Shown piece by piece: positions 43,282 to 54,016 of a DNA stretch of 64,000 nucleotides (the stretch's first letter is position 1; every line of letters starts with the position of its first letter). Below the pieces are notes generated by a model that saw only the letters and a program-made list of their open reading frames with translations, was not told the origin of the DNA and searched no databases. This DNA comes from Allodiplogaster sudhausi (Eukaryota > Nematoda > Chromadorea > Rhabditida > Diplogasteridae). The stretch is from assembly GCA_945643635.1 (NCBI GenBank), contig CALZFC010000097.1:1031001-1095000 (forward strand), given 5' to 3'. Position numbers and translations under genes: made by a program.

Positions 43282-46200
43282 CTAAATGTCCCGACAGAAC
43301 GAGGTCAGCTCGCTGATTCCTTGCACAGGAGTCACGATTGCGTGGCCATTCGAGCGAAGGGTGAATGGGCGATCCTAAAAACGGTCTGTATATCCAATAT
43401 GTAAATTATTGAAATTGTTTATCTACTTACCGTATATATGTGATTCTTCATAAAAGAAGCAACGTTTATTTTTACTATCAGTATTAAACCATTTGTGTGA
43501 ATCGTGATTAAAATGACAACAGACCTTGACGGGCTCGTCGTCATGCGGAAGAATGAGCGGTCGCTGGCTGGCTCCGATGATGTGCTCCTCCAGACACTCC
43601 TCCGTGCCACTGCTGCCGCCACTGCTGCTGCACACGCTTCCATCACTCAATCTGGAGGAGAGATCACGTCATGCATCAACATACAATTTCACACTTTATT
43701 CAGCACAATGTCACATTTGCTCTACTCACTCGCCTCGTATCAGGCAAAAAGGTGCGAATTCAAAAGTGAATTTTTAGCTCTTTAAGAGGCTTCTTCTGAC
43801 CGCGTGGTTCTGGCCGGTATGCTCGTGTGCTGCGCGAGGGGAGCGTGCGCTGCGACGTCGCACTTCTCTTCCTGCGCCATTTCGTCCGCGCTCTTAAAAC
43901 AGTTTGCTTAGTATTTTGAAAATAACAAAAGAAATATAAAAGCGGGGCAAGAAGAGCACTGGAGCAGAATCTGGAGCCGACATTCAGTACAAGTGACGCG
44001 TGCTCTAACCGGCGGCGTCTGCGACTTCTTGTGCTCTCGTCCGTTGTCCTTCTCGCCCGGTCTCGTCTGGTTTGGCGTGAGTGGCGTGAGCGGAGTGATC
44101 GCAGAGCGCGACTCGGCCAGCAGATCCATCCGCAGCGACGAGCCACCACCGGCCTATTATTATTTTATTATTATTTTATTTTTATTTTATTATTCTTTTA
44201 TTTTTATTTTATTTTTAAATTATTTTTTCAAGCATGTACATATGTATGTATGTATGCATATTTAAAGTCAACTTTACGATTTAATTAGTTAGGAAAATAC
44301 CGTCACGTTTCAAGTGCTTATCAATTGTATAATATTTATTTAGTCCGAACCGTGGTGACGGCGAGCGAGCGATCTTCCGAATTCCGCGCGACATTCTCAC
44401 GGGAGCGCGTGAAGGCCAGACGCGAGTAAGTGTCGGAGGGACGGCGGGGAGAAGTCGCACCACGGCATGCACGGCGACAACGGGCGCCGTGGAAGGGCGC
44501 GAGGAAGACGCGAGAGAATTCCTGAGGGGAAGAGAGAGGGTACTGTAGAGAGAGAGGGAAGAGAGAGATTGAAGAGAAAGAAAAACAGAGAGGGAGAGAG
44601 AAATAGAAAGAGATGAAAGAGAGAACCAGACTGACCGCTCTAAACTGGCCACTCATTGAGCAGTAGATGATGAAGGAGGTGCAAGCACCGCAGAGGGACA
44701 GCAGGTCGAGGAAGTCGCCGACGTTGTTGTAGATATGAATGCGGAACTCCTCCGAGAGGATACCAGACAAGACTGCCATTATGCCTGGAGAGGATGAGAG
44801 AGAGAGAGAGAACGCCAGAGAGAGGGGGGAGGGAGCGAGCGAGAGACAGAGAGAGAACGAGAGAGAGAGAGAGAGAACGCGAGAGAGAGGGGGGAGCTAG
44901 CGAGCGAGAGACAGAGAGAGAAAGAGAGAGAGAGAGAGAACGCGAGAGAGAGGGGGAGGGAGCGAGCGAGAGACAGAGAGAGAGAGGCAGAGAAAAGAAA
45001 GGAAACCTTGTGGTATCTCAGTGACCAGCAGCACGACAACAATGGCCAGCAGCATGTGCGTCGTTCGATCAGTCCTCTCGCCGCGAGAGGTCGCGCCTCT
45101 GTAGAGAGAAAGAGGCATTGAGAGAGAGAGAACAGAAAGACAAATCCTGGCAAGATGCCAACAAGAGGGAACGAAGAGGGTTGCCAGAGACACGTGGAGT
45201 TTGGGTTTGTGCGCCAGCATATTAGTATTTTTCACTTTTTGACTACCAAAAAGGAAAACCCCACTTCCATGTACACCCCAGGCAGAAAAGGAAACAACCA
45301 CCCACCACGAACGGAGGTAGCGAAAGATGGTTGAAAAAGGGGAGAATAGAAGAGAAGTTAGAGAAGTCAGAGGAGTAAACCAGTCAAAGGGAACGGATTC
45401 AACAGGAGAGGAACAAGGACATCACGAGGCGTACACAGGGAAAGAGTCAGATTATAGAAACTTTTTTCCTAAGTTTGACGCTAAAATCAAGCTCCCGCTT
45501 GAGCAGTCAGCGGCTGACTCTTCACGTATTATAGCAATTAAAGCTGGGCAGTTAAATTAGTATTCGGGCGAAATACTATGAAGTTCTCCGAAGGTGATAA
45601 CTTTTTTTTTCTACTTCCGTGCGGTTTATTTCGATTCCATTTGGACTGGGTCACACAGCATTATGCAAGAAGAGTGTGTTTGAGAGAGGGCCTCGTAACT
45701 ACTGCACCACTACCACAAACAGGTGAATGGAAAAAGTCTCTTTCTCTCTCTCTCCTTCTTTTTCTCTCTTCTCTTACTCCACTTTTCCCCTCCCTTCTCT
45801 CTCTCCTTACTTTATCTCTCGCTTCTCTCTCACCTCTTTTCCTCTCTTTCTCTCGCTCCCTCTTCTCATGACATGGACAAGAAGGAAAAGGCGTGCTTTG
45901 TCAAATCAGGCTCGCAATCAAGCAACTTGCCTAGGCGATGAGTTGATACGTTGCAGAGAGGTTCTAAAGAGGCGAAAAGAAGAATAAAATGTCGAAATAA
46001 AGTCACACATCAAAAAAGATTTTGAAAAGAATTTAAACGAAAACTTTTTCTATTTGTGCAGTCTCTTTTGCAATTCTCAATTCCGAAACATATCGAAACA
46101 ATCTGTTGAATAGCGCATGCAAGTTCCTCAACCGTGATTTTACTTCCATTTTTTTCATTATAGTAGTATTTTGAACTTAAAAGTATTATTTTTTATTAAA

Positions 46201-46295
46201 ACTAATGCGTATTAAATGTTGTAGAGCTGTAAATGCTGCTCTAACTGTTTAATCATTGAAAGAGAGTCAGGTGCAAATGGGAATTCTCTCTCTCT

Positions 46296-46377
<82 letters not shown>

Positions 46378-49300
46378 GCTCTCTTCCTTACTTGACACTG
46401 GCATTCCTCTGCAACTCTGCCCTCGAGCCAGCAGCGGAGACGATTGACTGGCGGCCGCCGGCTGAAGACGAACTCGTCGCGTGGTTGGAGGGCTCGCCAT
46501 TCTTCTTCGGCGACTTGGCAGTCACGGCCGGCTGCCTCCCGGAAGACTTCAGCAATCGCTGATGGTTCGCTTTGACCTGAAGAGGGGGCAGTGTTCAGGA
46601 GACTAGTCATCGAACAAAAACACATCTTGAATCACGCCCTTTTAAAGCACGATAAATCATCTAGTTTGTAGGGACACGACTTAAGCATTAATTGAATTTT
46701 CATGAGCTTTGTTGTTACGCCTCTGATGCATATAGGTGCATGCATTCATACATTCAGGCAAGAGGGCGCGAGTTCGACATGAATTTGTTTTTTGCTCTGT
46801 TAACGAGTAAAGCGCCGCTCGACCTCCTTGAGGATCCGCAGAAGGAGCCAGACAAGGAGTGAGAGACACACGCATGGCACCATCTTGAAGATCGTGCCAG
46901 ACGTCCAGAAGGCCAGCCGGAAGACCTGGCAAAGTGCCAAGGAAAGTTAAACGGGGGAAGTCAAAATATTCATATTTACTTATCAAATACATATGTATGT
47001 ATTGCATTTTTCAGCTGTTTCTTAAAAGTGAAGAAAACATATGTTAAAAAAAAGGTTACGAAAAAATATTCCGTAGCTAACAATGCAATGGTTCGCACTC
47101 GCCAGATCCGCAATGCCCGGCAAGTAAGCGGGCGCATCACGGCGCTCCGCATACTCCGCGGCGCCCTGGATAGGACCGTATTTTGGTGGCAAGTTTTGTT
47201 TAGTTTAGCGGGAAGTTTAAAAATACACAACTATCTATTTTTATTTAAAAAAAATGCTTTCGCCAACAACGAACCGGACAAATATCGACGAGAAGGTACT
47301 CGCCAATCTTGTACGTCAGAAAGTTGGGCATGTTCATGGTGACGACGAAGACGATGACAACAGCGATCGCGAGATGCGAGTGGCGCAGGCCAATCTATGC
47401 GAGACTCATCTTTAATTGGGCGGGAAATTCAAATTGTGAATTTTCCTTTGTCGACAAATTCAAACTGTAAATTTATTTTACTTTGCCGGGAAATTGAAGT
47501 TGTGGAATATTTTTAAATTGGCGAGAAATTCAAATTGTGGAAGGTTGTTTACAATTCTGTAGAATACATTATGAACCGCAGAGCTTCAGAGAAAGATTCA
47601 AATACATCATTTATCGATCAACTAAACCACACAGCTTCTCACCTGCATCCCTCCCATGTTCCCTCGACTTCTGAGCGTCAAGTAGCGAACGAGCGCGAGC
47701 ATCACTGCAAATTTAATGTGTTTGGAAAAGTTTAGATCTTAAAGAACATAATCCCGCTATTTTATGCCAAAAAAGTTTGTTAGAAAAAAATTGCTGGGAA
47801 GAGGTGCTAGACTTGGAAAAAGATTTGTAGGCTCGGGATTCGAACCCGGAACCATGCGCCTCCAGAACAGGAAGGTAACCTGAAAGCCAGACGCTGCTGG
47901 AGTGGCCGACGAGCGAGAGGTGCGCGTGCGCGATCAGAAAAAGTGCCCAGCCATAGCTCCAGTGGCGCGGGTGGCAAGACTTGAAGGCCACGAAGCTGAA
48001 GAAAAAAAGAACTTGTAGAAGAATAGTTTTATTTTACATATTTTTGCATTTTATTTTTGTTTGTAATTTTTCAAAAATTTCAAAATGTACAGTACCGCTC
48101 AACGGCGAGGGGTCAATTCTATAGCGGCTATAGCGGCTATAGCCAAATGGGCCAAGTGGAATATCTCGGCGCAGAACGAGTTTTCGAGCAAATGACATAT
48201 CAATATGAGATCCTGGAATTTTTCTACACTTATTCCATTAAAAAATCTTGAAAATCGTTGCAATTTTGAGAAATCTGTGTTTTTGTATGACATACAAGGC
48301 AAATTTGGTGCGTTGTCCGGTAATGTTCGGTGCATAGTGTATTTTTAGTGCTTGGCAAGTTGCCATTTTCAAGTGAAATGTTGGCTTGGGTTTTCTTTGT
48401 CGCTAAAGTTGCTTTGGTTTTTTACCTTTTTCAGCTTTTCATTTGCCGTTCTTTTTTCTTCTAGTGATTCCGCGTTACGGGCGACACGGATTACGTCACG
48501 CGGGCTATTAGAGCGGGACCAGCAGCCGAAGGCGCCGCTCGACGGCTAAGCGATGCATTAGATCCGTCACTTTTCTTTATTTCATTATGAATGGTTCAAT
48601 TTTCGTGTTTTTTTTTTATTTTTACAAATATTTCGTTTATAGAAGAGAACTTGATGCTTTGTGGATACTCTTGCAGTGCCGGCATCGCGCGTTACTGGTT
48701 GTCCCGAGCGATCTGAGATGCTCAACGACTTGATAACACCAACAACTTTACTGGTTAATTGAAACGTGAATGAACATGAACAAACAAAACAAGGTTCAAC
48801 GAATTGTTATGAAATATTATACTACTTCTACGTTTGCACAGCTATAATCGGTAAATAAAAGCAGGGTGGCAAACTAATAGCTTCATAATTCTTGATTAAA
48901 TAATGACTATTCAACAAAGTTGTTTCCCTTAGCCTCAATAACACTATCGATCGCTTTGTGAATATGAGAAATATACTTTTGACACTTTTCTTGCGTGAGG
49001 GTAGCCCAAAAATCCTTGATGGTAGAAGTGAGGTCATTGAGGGAGTGCCCTGGACAGTGATTCCTAAATTTTTGTCTGAACTTGTTAAAATCTTTTTTTC
49101 GTAAAAAGTTATTCGTATAGCTTAATCAATCTTAAATTTGCTACCTTACATTCGCCTTCATCTCAGCCCATAACAACTCAATGACATTCAAGTCCGGCGA
49201 CTCGGCTGGCCAGTCCATCACCTGCACCCCGAGTTGGTTGAAGCGAGCCTGCGTGAATCGACTAACGTGCATGGGCGCGTTGTCTTGGATGAGCTTGTAC

Positions 49301-49942
49301 CTGTAAGGTTTTTTTTTGGAAGTTTTCATTGCATATTTTGATATTTCTCTTGGATTCCTCAACTTTCAAAGATAAAAGATGAAATATCGAAAATCTACCT
49401 TCCGTTGTACTTCCTCGTTCCAAACTTGTGGATACTCTCCTCAAAAATTCGCAGAAACGTTTGCTGTCCATTCTTTCCTAGAACGGGATTACTGTACATT
49501 TGAACTTTGATGGATACTGTGGGTTTCAAAAGATTAACCGAGCTGTCGAAGATGAAGAGAGGAGCAGCTCCACGCCAACTTATCCCTCCATAGACGTGAA
49601 CCTTTACCGGATGTTTTGGCAAGGGTGAATGAATCTTGAATTCTTCCATTCCAGTTCTCTTCCTTCATCGTTCGCCTGAATTCCTCATCGAGCTTCCATT
49701 CCAAGAGACGAAGTTCGTCGACGATGAGACAAGCAGAAAACGAGCCAAGTACTTTGCTGAGCAGATTCAGAAAATCGCAAAGGTTTAAATGATGCAGTTG
49801 TTTGATTGTGTAGATTATGATTATGAATTCAGCCCAGCCAGTTTGTGGAGTACACCGTGAAGACCGAGTGCATCAACAATCCACACCAAAGACAAATTCA
49901 ATTCGGTAATATGGATGGATTTCGGACTGCCGTTAAGGTAAC

Positions 49943-49982
<40 letters not shown>

Positions 49983-50656
49983 GTCTCTCCTGCTCTCTGT
50001 CGCCCTCGCAATGCTCACTTTATTTTTATATCATTCTTTCCTTCTCTGCAGAAATTTCTCGTATCGCGGATGGAGAACTGCTTCGAATTTGTGGGAGACG
50101 CAAGTTCAGTGGAGAAGTCAGCTGATCTAGTGGGGGACTTCCTCGCGAATCTAGAATGCCCTCCGGCCATTGAAGCTGAAGTTGAGAAAGTGCGATAGAT
50201 TATACAATCTTTCTCCTCCCTCCTATTCTAAACCAGGACAACTTCGGAGGTTTCCGCGGAAGCGCAGACAAAGGAAGTCATCATAATCTCTTGCGAAGGC
50301 TCGAGTGGAAAGACGACTCTTCTCAACGCCATTGCCAAGAGCATGCGGTTAACTTTTCAGCTTCTTCTTCGATGCTAATTATTCTCTCTTCCATTTCCAG
50401 TTGTGCCTTTGTTTCTGCAGCGGCGTTCACGGATATTAATCACATCAAATTAAGAATTCAGCTTGAGTCGGACAGAAAGGTCTTTTAATTTTTTCTTTAG
50501 ACTCTCTTTTTTAGAGATTAATTTTACTAGAAATGATACCTTTTTCAGATAGGAGATTATCAGAGTGCAATGGCCAGCTACAGTGGGCCGAAGAAGTTCG
50601 TCATCATCGATGATGCTGATGATGTCAAGCAAACAACCATTTGCCTTGCATAATAG

Positions 50657-50694
<38 letters not shown>

Positions 50695-53600
50695 CCTCTC
50701 TGTCTTCCTCTCTCTCCCTCCCTCTCTATCTCTTTTTCTCCCTGATACATACCTTTACATCTTTCTCGTCGATCTCCCTATTCTCATTTCAGTTGCGTAA
50801 GAGTGAACTGCAGGAGCTTCTCGTTCCGACCCGCTCTCTCTGCTTTCTCCTCGCTGCTCGAAAAGCCGTCGTTCGTTGGATTGAGAAGTTAACAACCAAT
50901 TTCTCCATCCACCACATGCCTTCTCTTTCACAGGAAACTGTTAAGGTTAGTCACTTCTTCCCGTTCAATTCTAAATAGCAACACTTTACACTGTAGATGT
51001 TGATTGCGAAGCACGTGGGTTTCGTGACGCCACAACCATTCCCCCCGCCTCCTGAAGCAGTAGAACAGGCTGTGAAGGTGATGGCAGAGGCAGAGGGGGA
51101 GGAGGGGAAAGAGGGCGAGGAGAGAGAGGCTCAAGTCTTCTGGAAGCGCAAAGTCATATTCAAAGTTTGTTAATTTCGAACTTACCTACCCTCGATATCG
51201 TCACTACTTAAGATCCTCCATCACTTCTTCCCGACGAATGAGTCAGAAAAGGCGATGAAAGAGAAGGATGCAGTTCAGCTTATCAACGGCTATGCGCGGA
51301 AACAAAAGAGGTCTTTAATTATGACAGTTTCCAGTAACTTAAATATTTATCTGTTTGGCAACGAAACACGTTTTAGAAACGCTTCGCAGTCCCATGACGG
51401 TGGACAACCGGATGATGACGCGGGTCGTGAGAGAAGCCGTAGCCGTTCACGCAGCTTCAACAATTTTGGGGCTTCTGAAGATGAATTTTAGAATGCTAGA
51501 GAAGAACGGATATGTTTCTTATTTTTTAGCATACTTATTATATCATGTTAATTAACGATCTGTTGTGTTTCCCAGTTTTGATACAACCATTAAAGACATT
51601 TGGATTATTACAAGCAGTATTAACAGAACACAAAGTTGTAAACTATTGATGAAACCTGGAATTTTGCAGTTGTTGATCGCCATTTGATGAATCGCTCGGG
51701 ACAACCAGTAACGCGCGATGCCGGCACTGCAAGAGTATCCACAAAGCATCAAGTTCTCTTCCATAAACGAAATATTTGTAAAAAAAAAACACGAAAATTG
51801 AACCATTCATAATGAAATAAAGAAAAGTGACGGATCTAATGCATCGCTTAGCCGTCGAGCGGCGCCTTCGGCTGCTGGTCCCGCTCTAATAGCCCGCGTG
51901 ACGTGATCCGTGTCGCCCGTAACGCGGAATCACTAGAAGAAAAAAGAACGGCAAATGAAAAGCTGAAAAAGGTAAAAAACCAAAGCAACTTTAGCGACAA
52001 AGCAACCCAAGCCAACATTTCACTTGAAAATGGCAACTTGCCAAGCACTAAAAATACACTATGCACCGAACATTACCGGACAACGCACCAAATTTGCCTT
52101 GTATGTCATACAAAAACACAGATTTCTCGAAATTGCAACGATTTTCAAGATTTTTTAATGGAATAAGTGTAGAAAAATTCCAGGATCTCATATTGATATG
52201 TCATTTGCCCAAAAACTCGTTCTGCGCCGAGATATTCCACTTGGCCCATTTGGCTATAGCCGCCATAGCCGCTATAGAATTGACCCCTCGCCGTTGAGCG
52301 GTACTGTATATTCCAAATTTGGCTTCCTAAAATCTGGCATAGAGCGGCCGCGGCACAGAAATGTGTGCATGCACATTGACACGTACGAGTAGTGCGTGGT
52401 GTAGATGAGATTCGAGAAGAGCACGACGGTGTCGCAGCACGCCATCGCCGTCAGAATCGTGTTCACCGGCGTCCGCATCTGGCGTCTGTGAGCAGAATAA
52501 TTAGGTACTCAATTATTATGTTTTATTTCAACTTACTAATTTTAATCCTTTTCAAATACTTCTTTTTTTTATTTGTGAATAGTATTTAAATTATCTTTAA
52601 AAAAACAGCAATATTTCTAACATCAATCCACATGTGCAGACATTGTTCAAAATAGGCTAGGTACATTGTGATGTTTTTAGGTGTCTGTATTGCCTAAACA
52701 AGTGCCTCCATTGAGAGGCTCCACTGCCTACTAAACAGCTCAACGCGCGAGCACTTGTGAAAGAAAAACATGCAAATTCACAGATCCTTAAACTCCTGTA
52801 AACAGCAAGCATTTTCACTAATAATTTAATTGCCATGATATTTCAGGGGCTACCTCTTTACAATGAACAATTAAATACATGCATATATTTTGTAAATGCA
52901 TAGAATGAGCACACACACAAATAAACTACAAACACGAGTAGCCAGACAAAAACAAATTGATGCTTATACTTTGTTGTCGTCTTCTCTTTCTCTAACTCAT
53001 GGTCAGACATAAATAATAGAGACGTTCCACCTGAAGCGCGACCCCCACTCTGGAGGCCCCCAGCAACAGGCACAGGAATAGAAATGAAAGAGATGAGAAT
53101 TGCCGGTCAGAGAGCAACAAAGGTTGCACGAGGCAGACAGAGATGACAGTGGTTGCACAATCTATGAAACTACGAAGAAGACTCACAATACTAGCACCGC
53201 GCGGTAGACGACATTTTAGCTTTATTACAAAAGCAAGACAAAAATTAAAGACTAGAGGATTACGATCACCCTGAAATAATTAATAAAGGTTCGAATTGCC
53301 GCGTCTATCCTGTGAATAGGCACTCTCATCCTCGCGTGCTATTTCGCAGGTCGCAGAAAACCCGTGAAAATAGCAGGAGAGAATGAGAGTTCGAGGGGAC
53401 GCGGCAATTTGAAATGTCACATAAGTTTTCGGTGATCGCACTCTTTAAAGACCGAGAGAACATCGATTTGTCTTCTGGGGGCATGAGAACTGAAACCTTG
53501 TCAGGATGACAATGTTGCAGAAGTTGCTGAGCGCGCCGACGATGCACAAGAAGATGGACAAGTACGTGTGGATCGGCTTGTAGAAGGCGTACAATTCGCT

Positions 53601-54016
53601 GCAAAGATCAGAACAGTTTTCTCCTTCTCGACCATCATCATCCTTTCATATTCTCCCAATTTGTGGAAACTTAACTTTTTCAGTCCATAAAATATTTATT
53701 TAATCATTAAGTTTTTGAGATACAATTCGATTCGGCATAACAATCGGAGAAGATAGCGTCATTGAGCAGTGTTTATTGCCACAAGACAGATTATTTCATC
53801 TTCATGACTGCACGACTGTGTCAATGTCAAAATGTAAACATGGAAATGAAGTCTGGGTCTATTGATTAGTTTATTTAATTTAGTAAAAAAAATTATTGCC
53901 ATGAAATATTTTTAATATGAATTTTAGATACATATTGTCACTTACCGAAAGTGGTCGTAGATGATGGAGGAATTGGGCAGCTGGACGATAGTCGTTTGGC
54001 ACGCCTCCAGCTCCAT
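43282..54016 (-). CDS. Rhodopsin-type neuropeptide GPCR (myosuppressin/sex-peptide-receptor-related)
   Basis: Seven-helix peptide receptor. Minus-strand exons in transcript order: 54016-53946, 53598-53497, 52485-52387, 47995-47880, 47704-47643, 47394-47290, 47165-47082, 46925-46824, 46576-46392, 45098-45007, 44784-44636, 44521-44351, 44153-44010, 43892-43801, 43651-43525, 43374-43282. Every junction keeps phase, giving about 597 aa. The N-terminus has an N-glycosylation site (NSS). TM1 has GALSNFCNIVILTR; TM2 MRTPVNTILTAMACCDT; TM3 HAHLSLVGHSSSVWLSVMLA; TM4 AVVIVFVVTMNMPNF; ECL2 carries a Cys (NHCI); TM5 CVCLSLLVWLLLRIL; TM6 LAIVVVLLVTEIPQG; TM7 GACTSFIIYCSMSGQFR. The EIPQG motif, the lack of a DRY box and the WLSVMLALVRY segment fit the DMSR/SPRR peptide-receptor group rather than classical amine receptors; the exact subfamily is uncertain. 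The intracellular tail of about 210 residues is long and Ser/Arg-rich. The 4.4-kb third intron (48001-52386 region) holds a transposon without disturbing the splice sites. The start codon is the first in-frame ATG before TM1; an upstream exon cannot be excluded. Confidence 0.92.
44791..45000 (+). repeat. (GA)n array with about 75-bp higher-order repeat in a GPCR intron
   Basis: Three tandem copies of a longer unit (AGAGAGGGGGGAGGGAGCGAG then GACAGAGAGAGAACGAGAG-type sequence), so the tract is more ordered than a simple microsatellite. It lies in the intron between the TM6 and TM7 exons. Confidence 0.75.
48090..48712 (+). repeat. Left terminal inverted repeat of the 4.2-kb element
   Basis: 623 bp, matching 52306-51691 in reverse complement. 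Near the tip it has three tandem copies of CTATAGCGG (about 48119-48142). The inner boundary is GTTGTCCCGAGCGAT, after which the two arms diverge. Confidence 0.93.
48907..49660 (-). pseudogene. Tc1-family transposase, 5'-truncated
   Basis: DDE transposase C-terminal portion. Minus-strand exons in order: about 49660-49399, 49300-49145, 49075-48907, joined in phase by two short GT-AG introns. KHPVKVHVYGGISWRG is the Tc1 core before the second catalytic residue. IQDNAPMH carries the second Asp, and SPDLNVIELLW carries the Glu 35 residues later (DD34E, typical of Tc1). It ends in a normal Tc1-like C-terminus and a stop at 48907-48909. The paired/HTH DNA-binding domain and the first Asp are missing: the frame runs into the oppositely oriented ATPase exon at 49655. 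The copy therefore cannot make a complete transposase unless further exons exist that I cannot see. Retained introns and open frames suggest recent truncation. Confidence 0.85.
49655..51491 (+). CDS. AAA+/clamp-loader-like ATPase carried inside the transposon (no start codon)
   Basis: Exons: 49655-49782, 49833-49937, 50052-50189, 50250-50347, 50401-50479, 50549-50623, 50793-50945, 50997-51164, 51213-51310, 51377-51491. All junctions keep phase, giving about 384 codons to a TAG stop. No in-frame ATG precedes the first exon; instead it is preceded by the acceptor TTCCATTCCAG, so upstream exons are missing. SCEGSSGKTTLLNAIAKS is a Walker A-like loop with Cys in place of the first Gly; KKFVIIDDADD is a Walker B strand. 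PTRSLCFLLAARK resembles a sensor-1 strand and the layout recalls the RFC1/CTF18/ATAD5 clamp-loader group, though no arginine-finger SRC motif is seen. The C-terminal 40 residues are Ser/Arg- and Asp-rich (RERSRSRSRSF). The N-terminal about 125 residues are unrecognised. It ends 199 bp before the right inverted repeat. Either a captured host gene fragment or an element gene; I favour capture. Confidence 0.7.
51691..52306 (-). repeat. Right terminal inverted repeat of the 4.2-kb element
   Basis: 616 bp, the reverse complement of the left arm with small indels and substitutions (for example CGCCATAGC here against CGGCTATAGC on the left). It ends at the GTACTG|TA junction at 52306. Confidence 0.93.

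Larger units (their letters stand above)
48090..52306. mobile_element. Tc1-like DNA transposon with about 620-bp terminal inverted repeats and an ATPase gene cargo
   Basis: A 4,217-bp element flanked by TA (48088-48089 and 52307-52308). Its ends read CAGTACCGCTCAACGGCGAG inward from both sides. The inverted repeats extend to 48712 on the left and 51691 on the right and differ at only a few positions, so the copy is young. The inside holds, on the minus strand, the C-terminal part of a Tc1 transposase (48907-about 49660) and, on the plus strand, ten exons of an ATPase (49655-51491). It sits in an intron of the minus-strand GPCR gene. The long inverted repeats, unusual for Tc1 (normally 20-450 bp), and the non-transposase cargo set it apart. 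Confidence 0.88.

Noticed and set aside
46392..46576. Alternative frame through GPCR exon 9 (Glu/Arg/Cys-rich reading)
   Set aside because: That frame requires a phase-1 donor in the TM5 exon; the phase-0 donor at 46823 gives the receptor-like VKANHQRLLKSS loop and joins in phase to TM6.
48085..52310. Interpretation of the inverted repeats as an assembly duplication
   Set aside because: The ends are flanked by exact TA, carry a transposon-like terminal motif shared with another element, and the arms differ at several bases, so a real transposon is the simpler reading.
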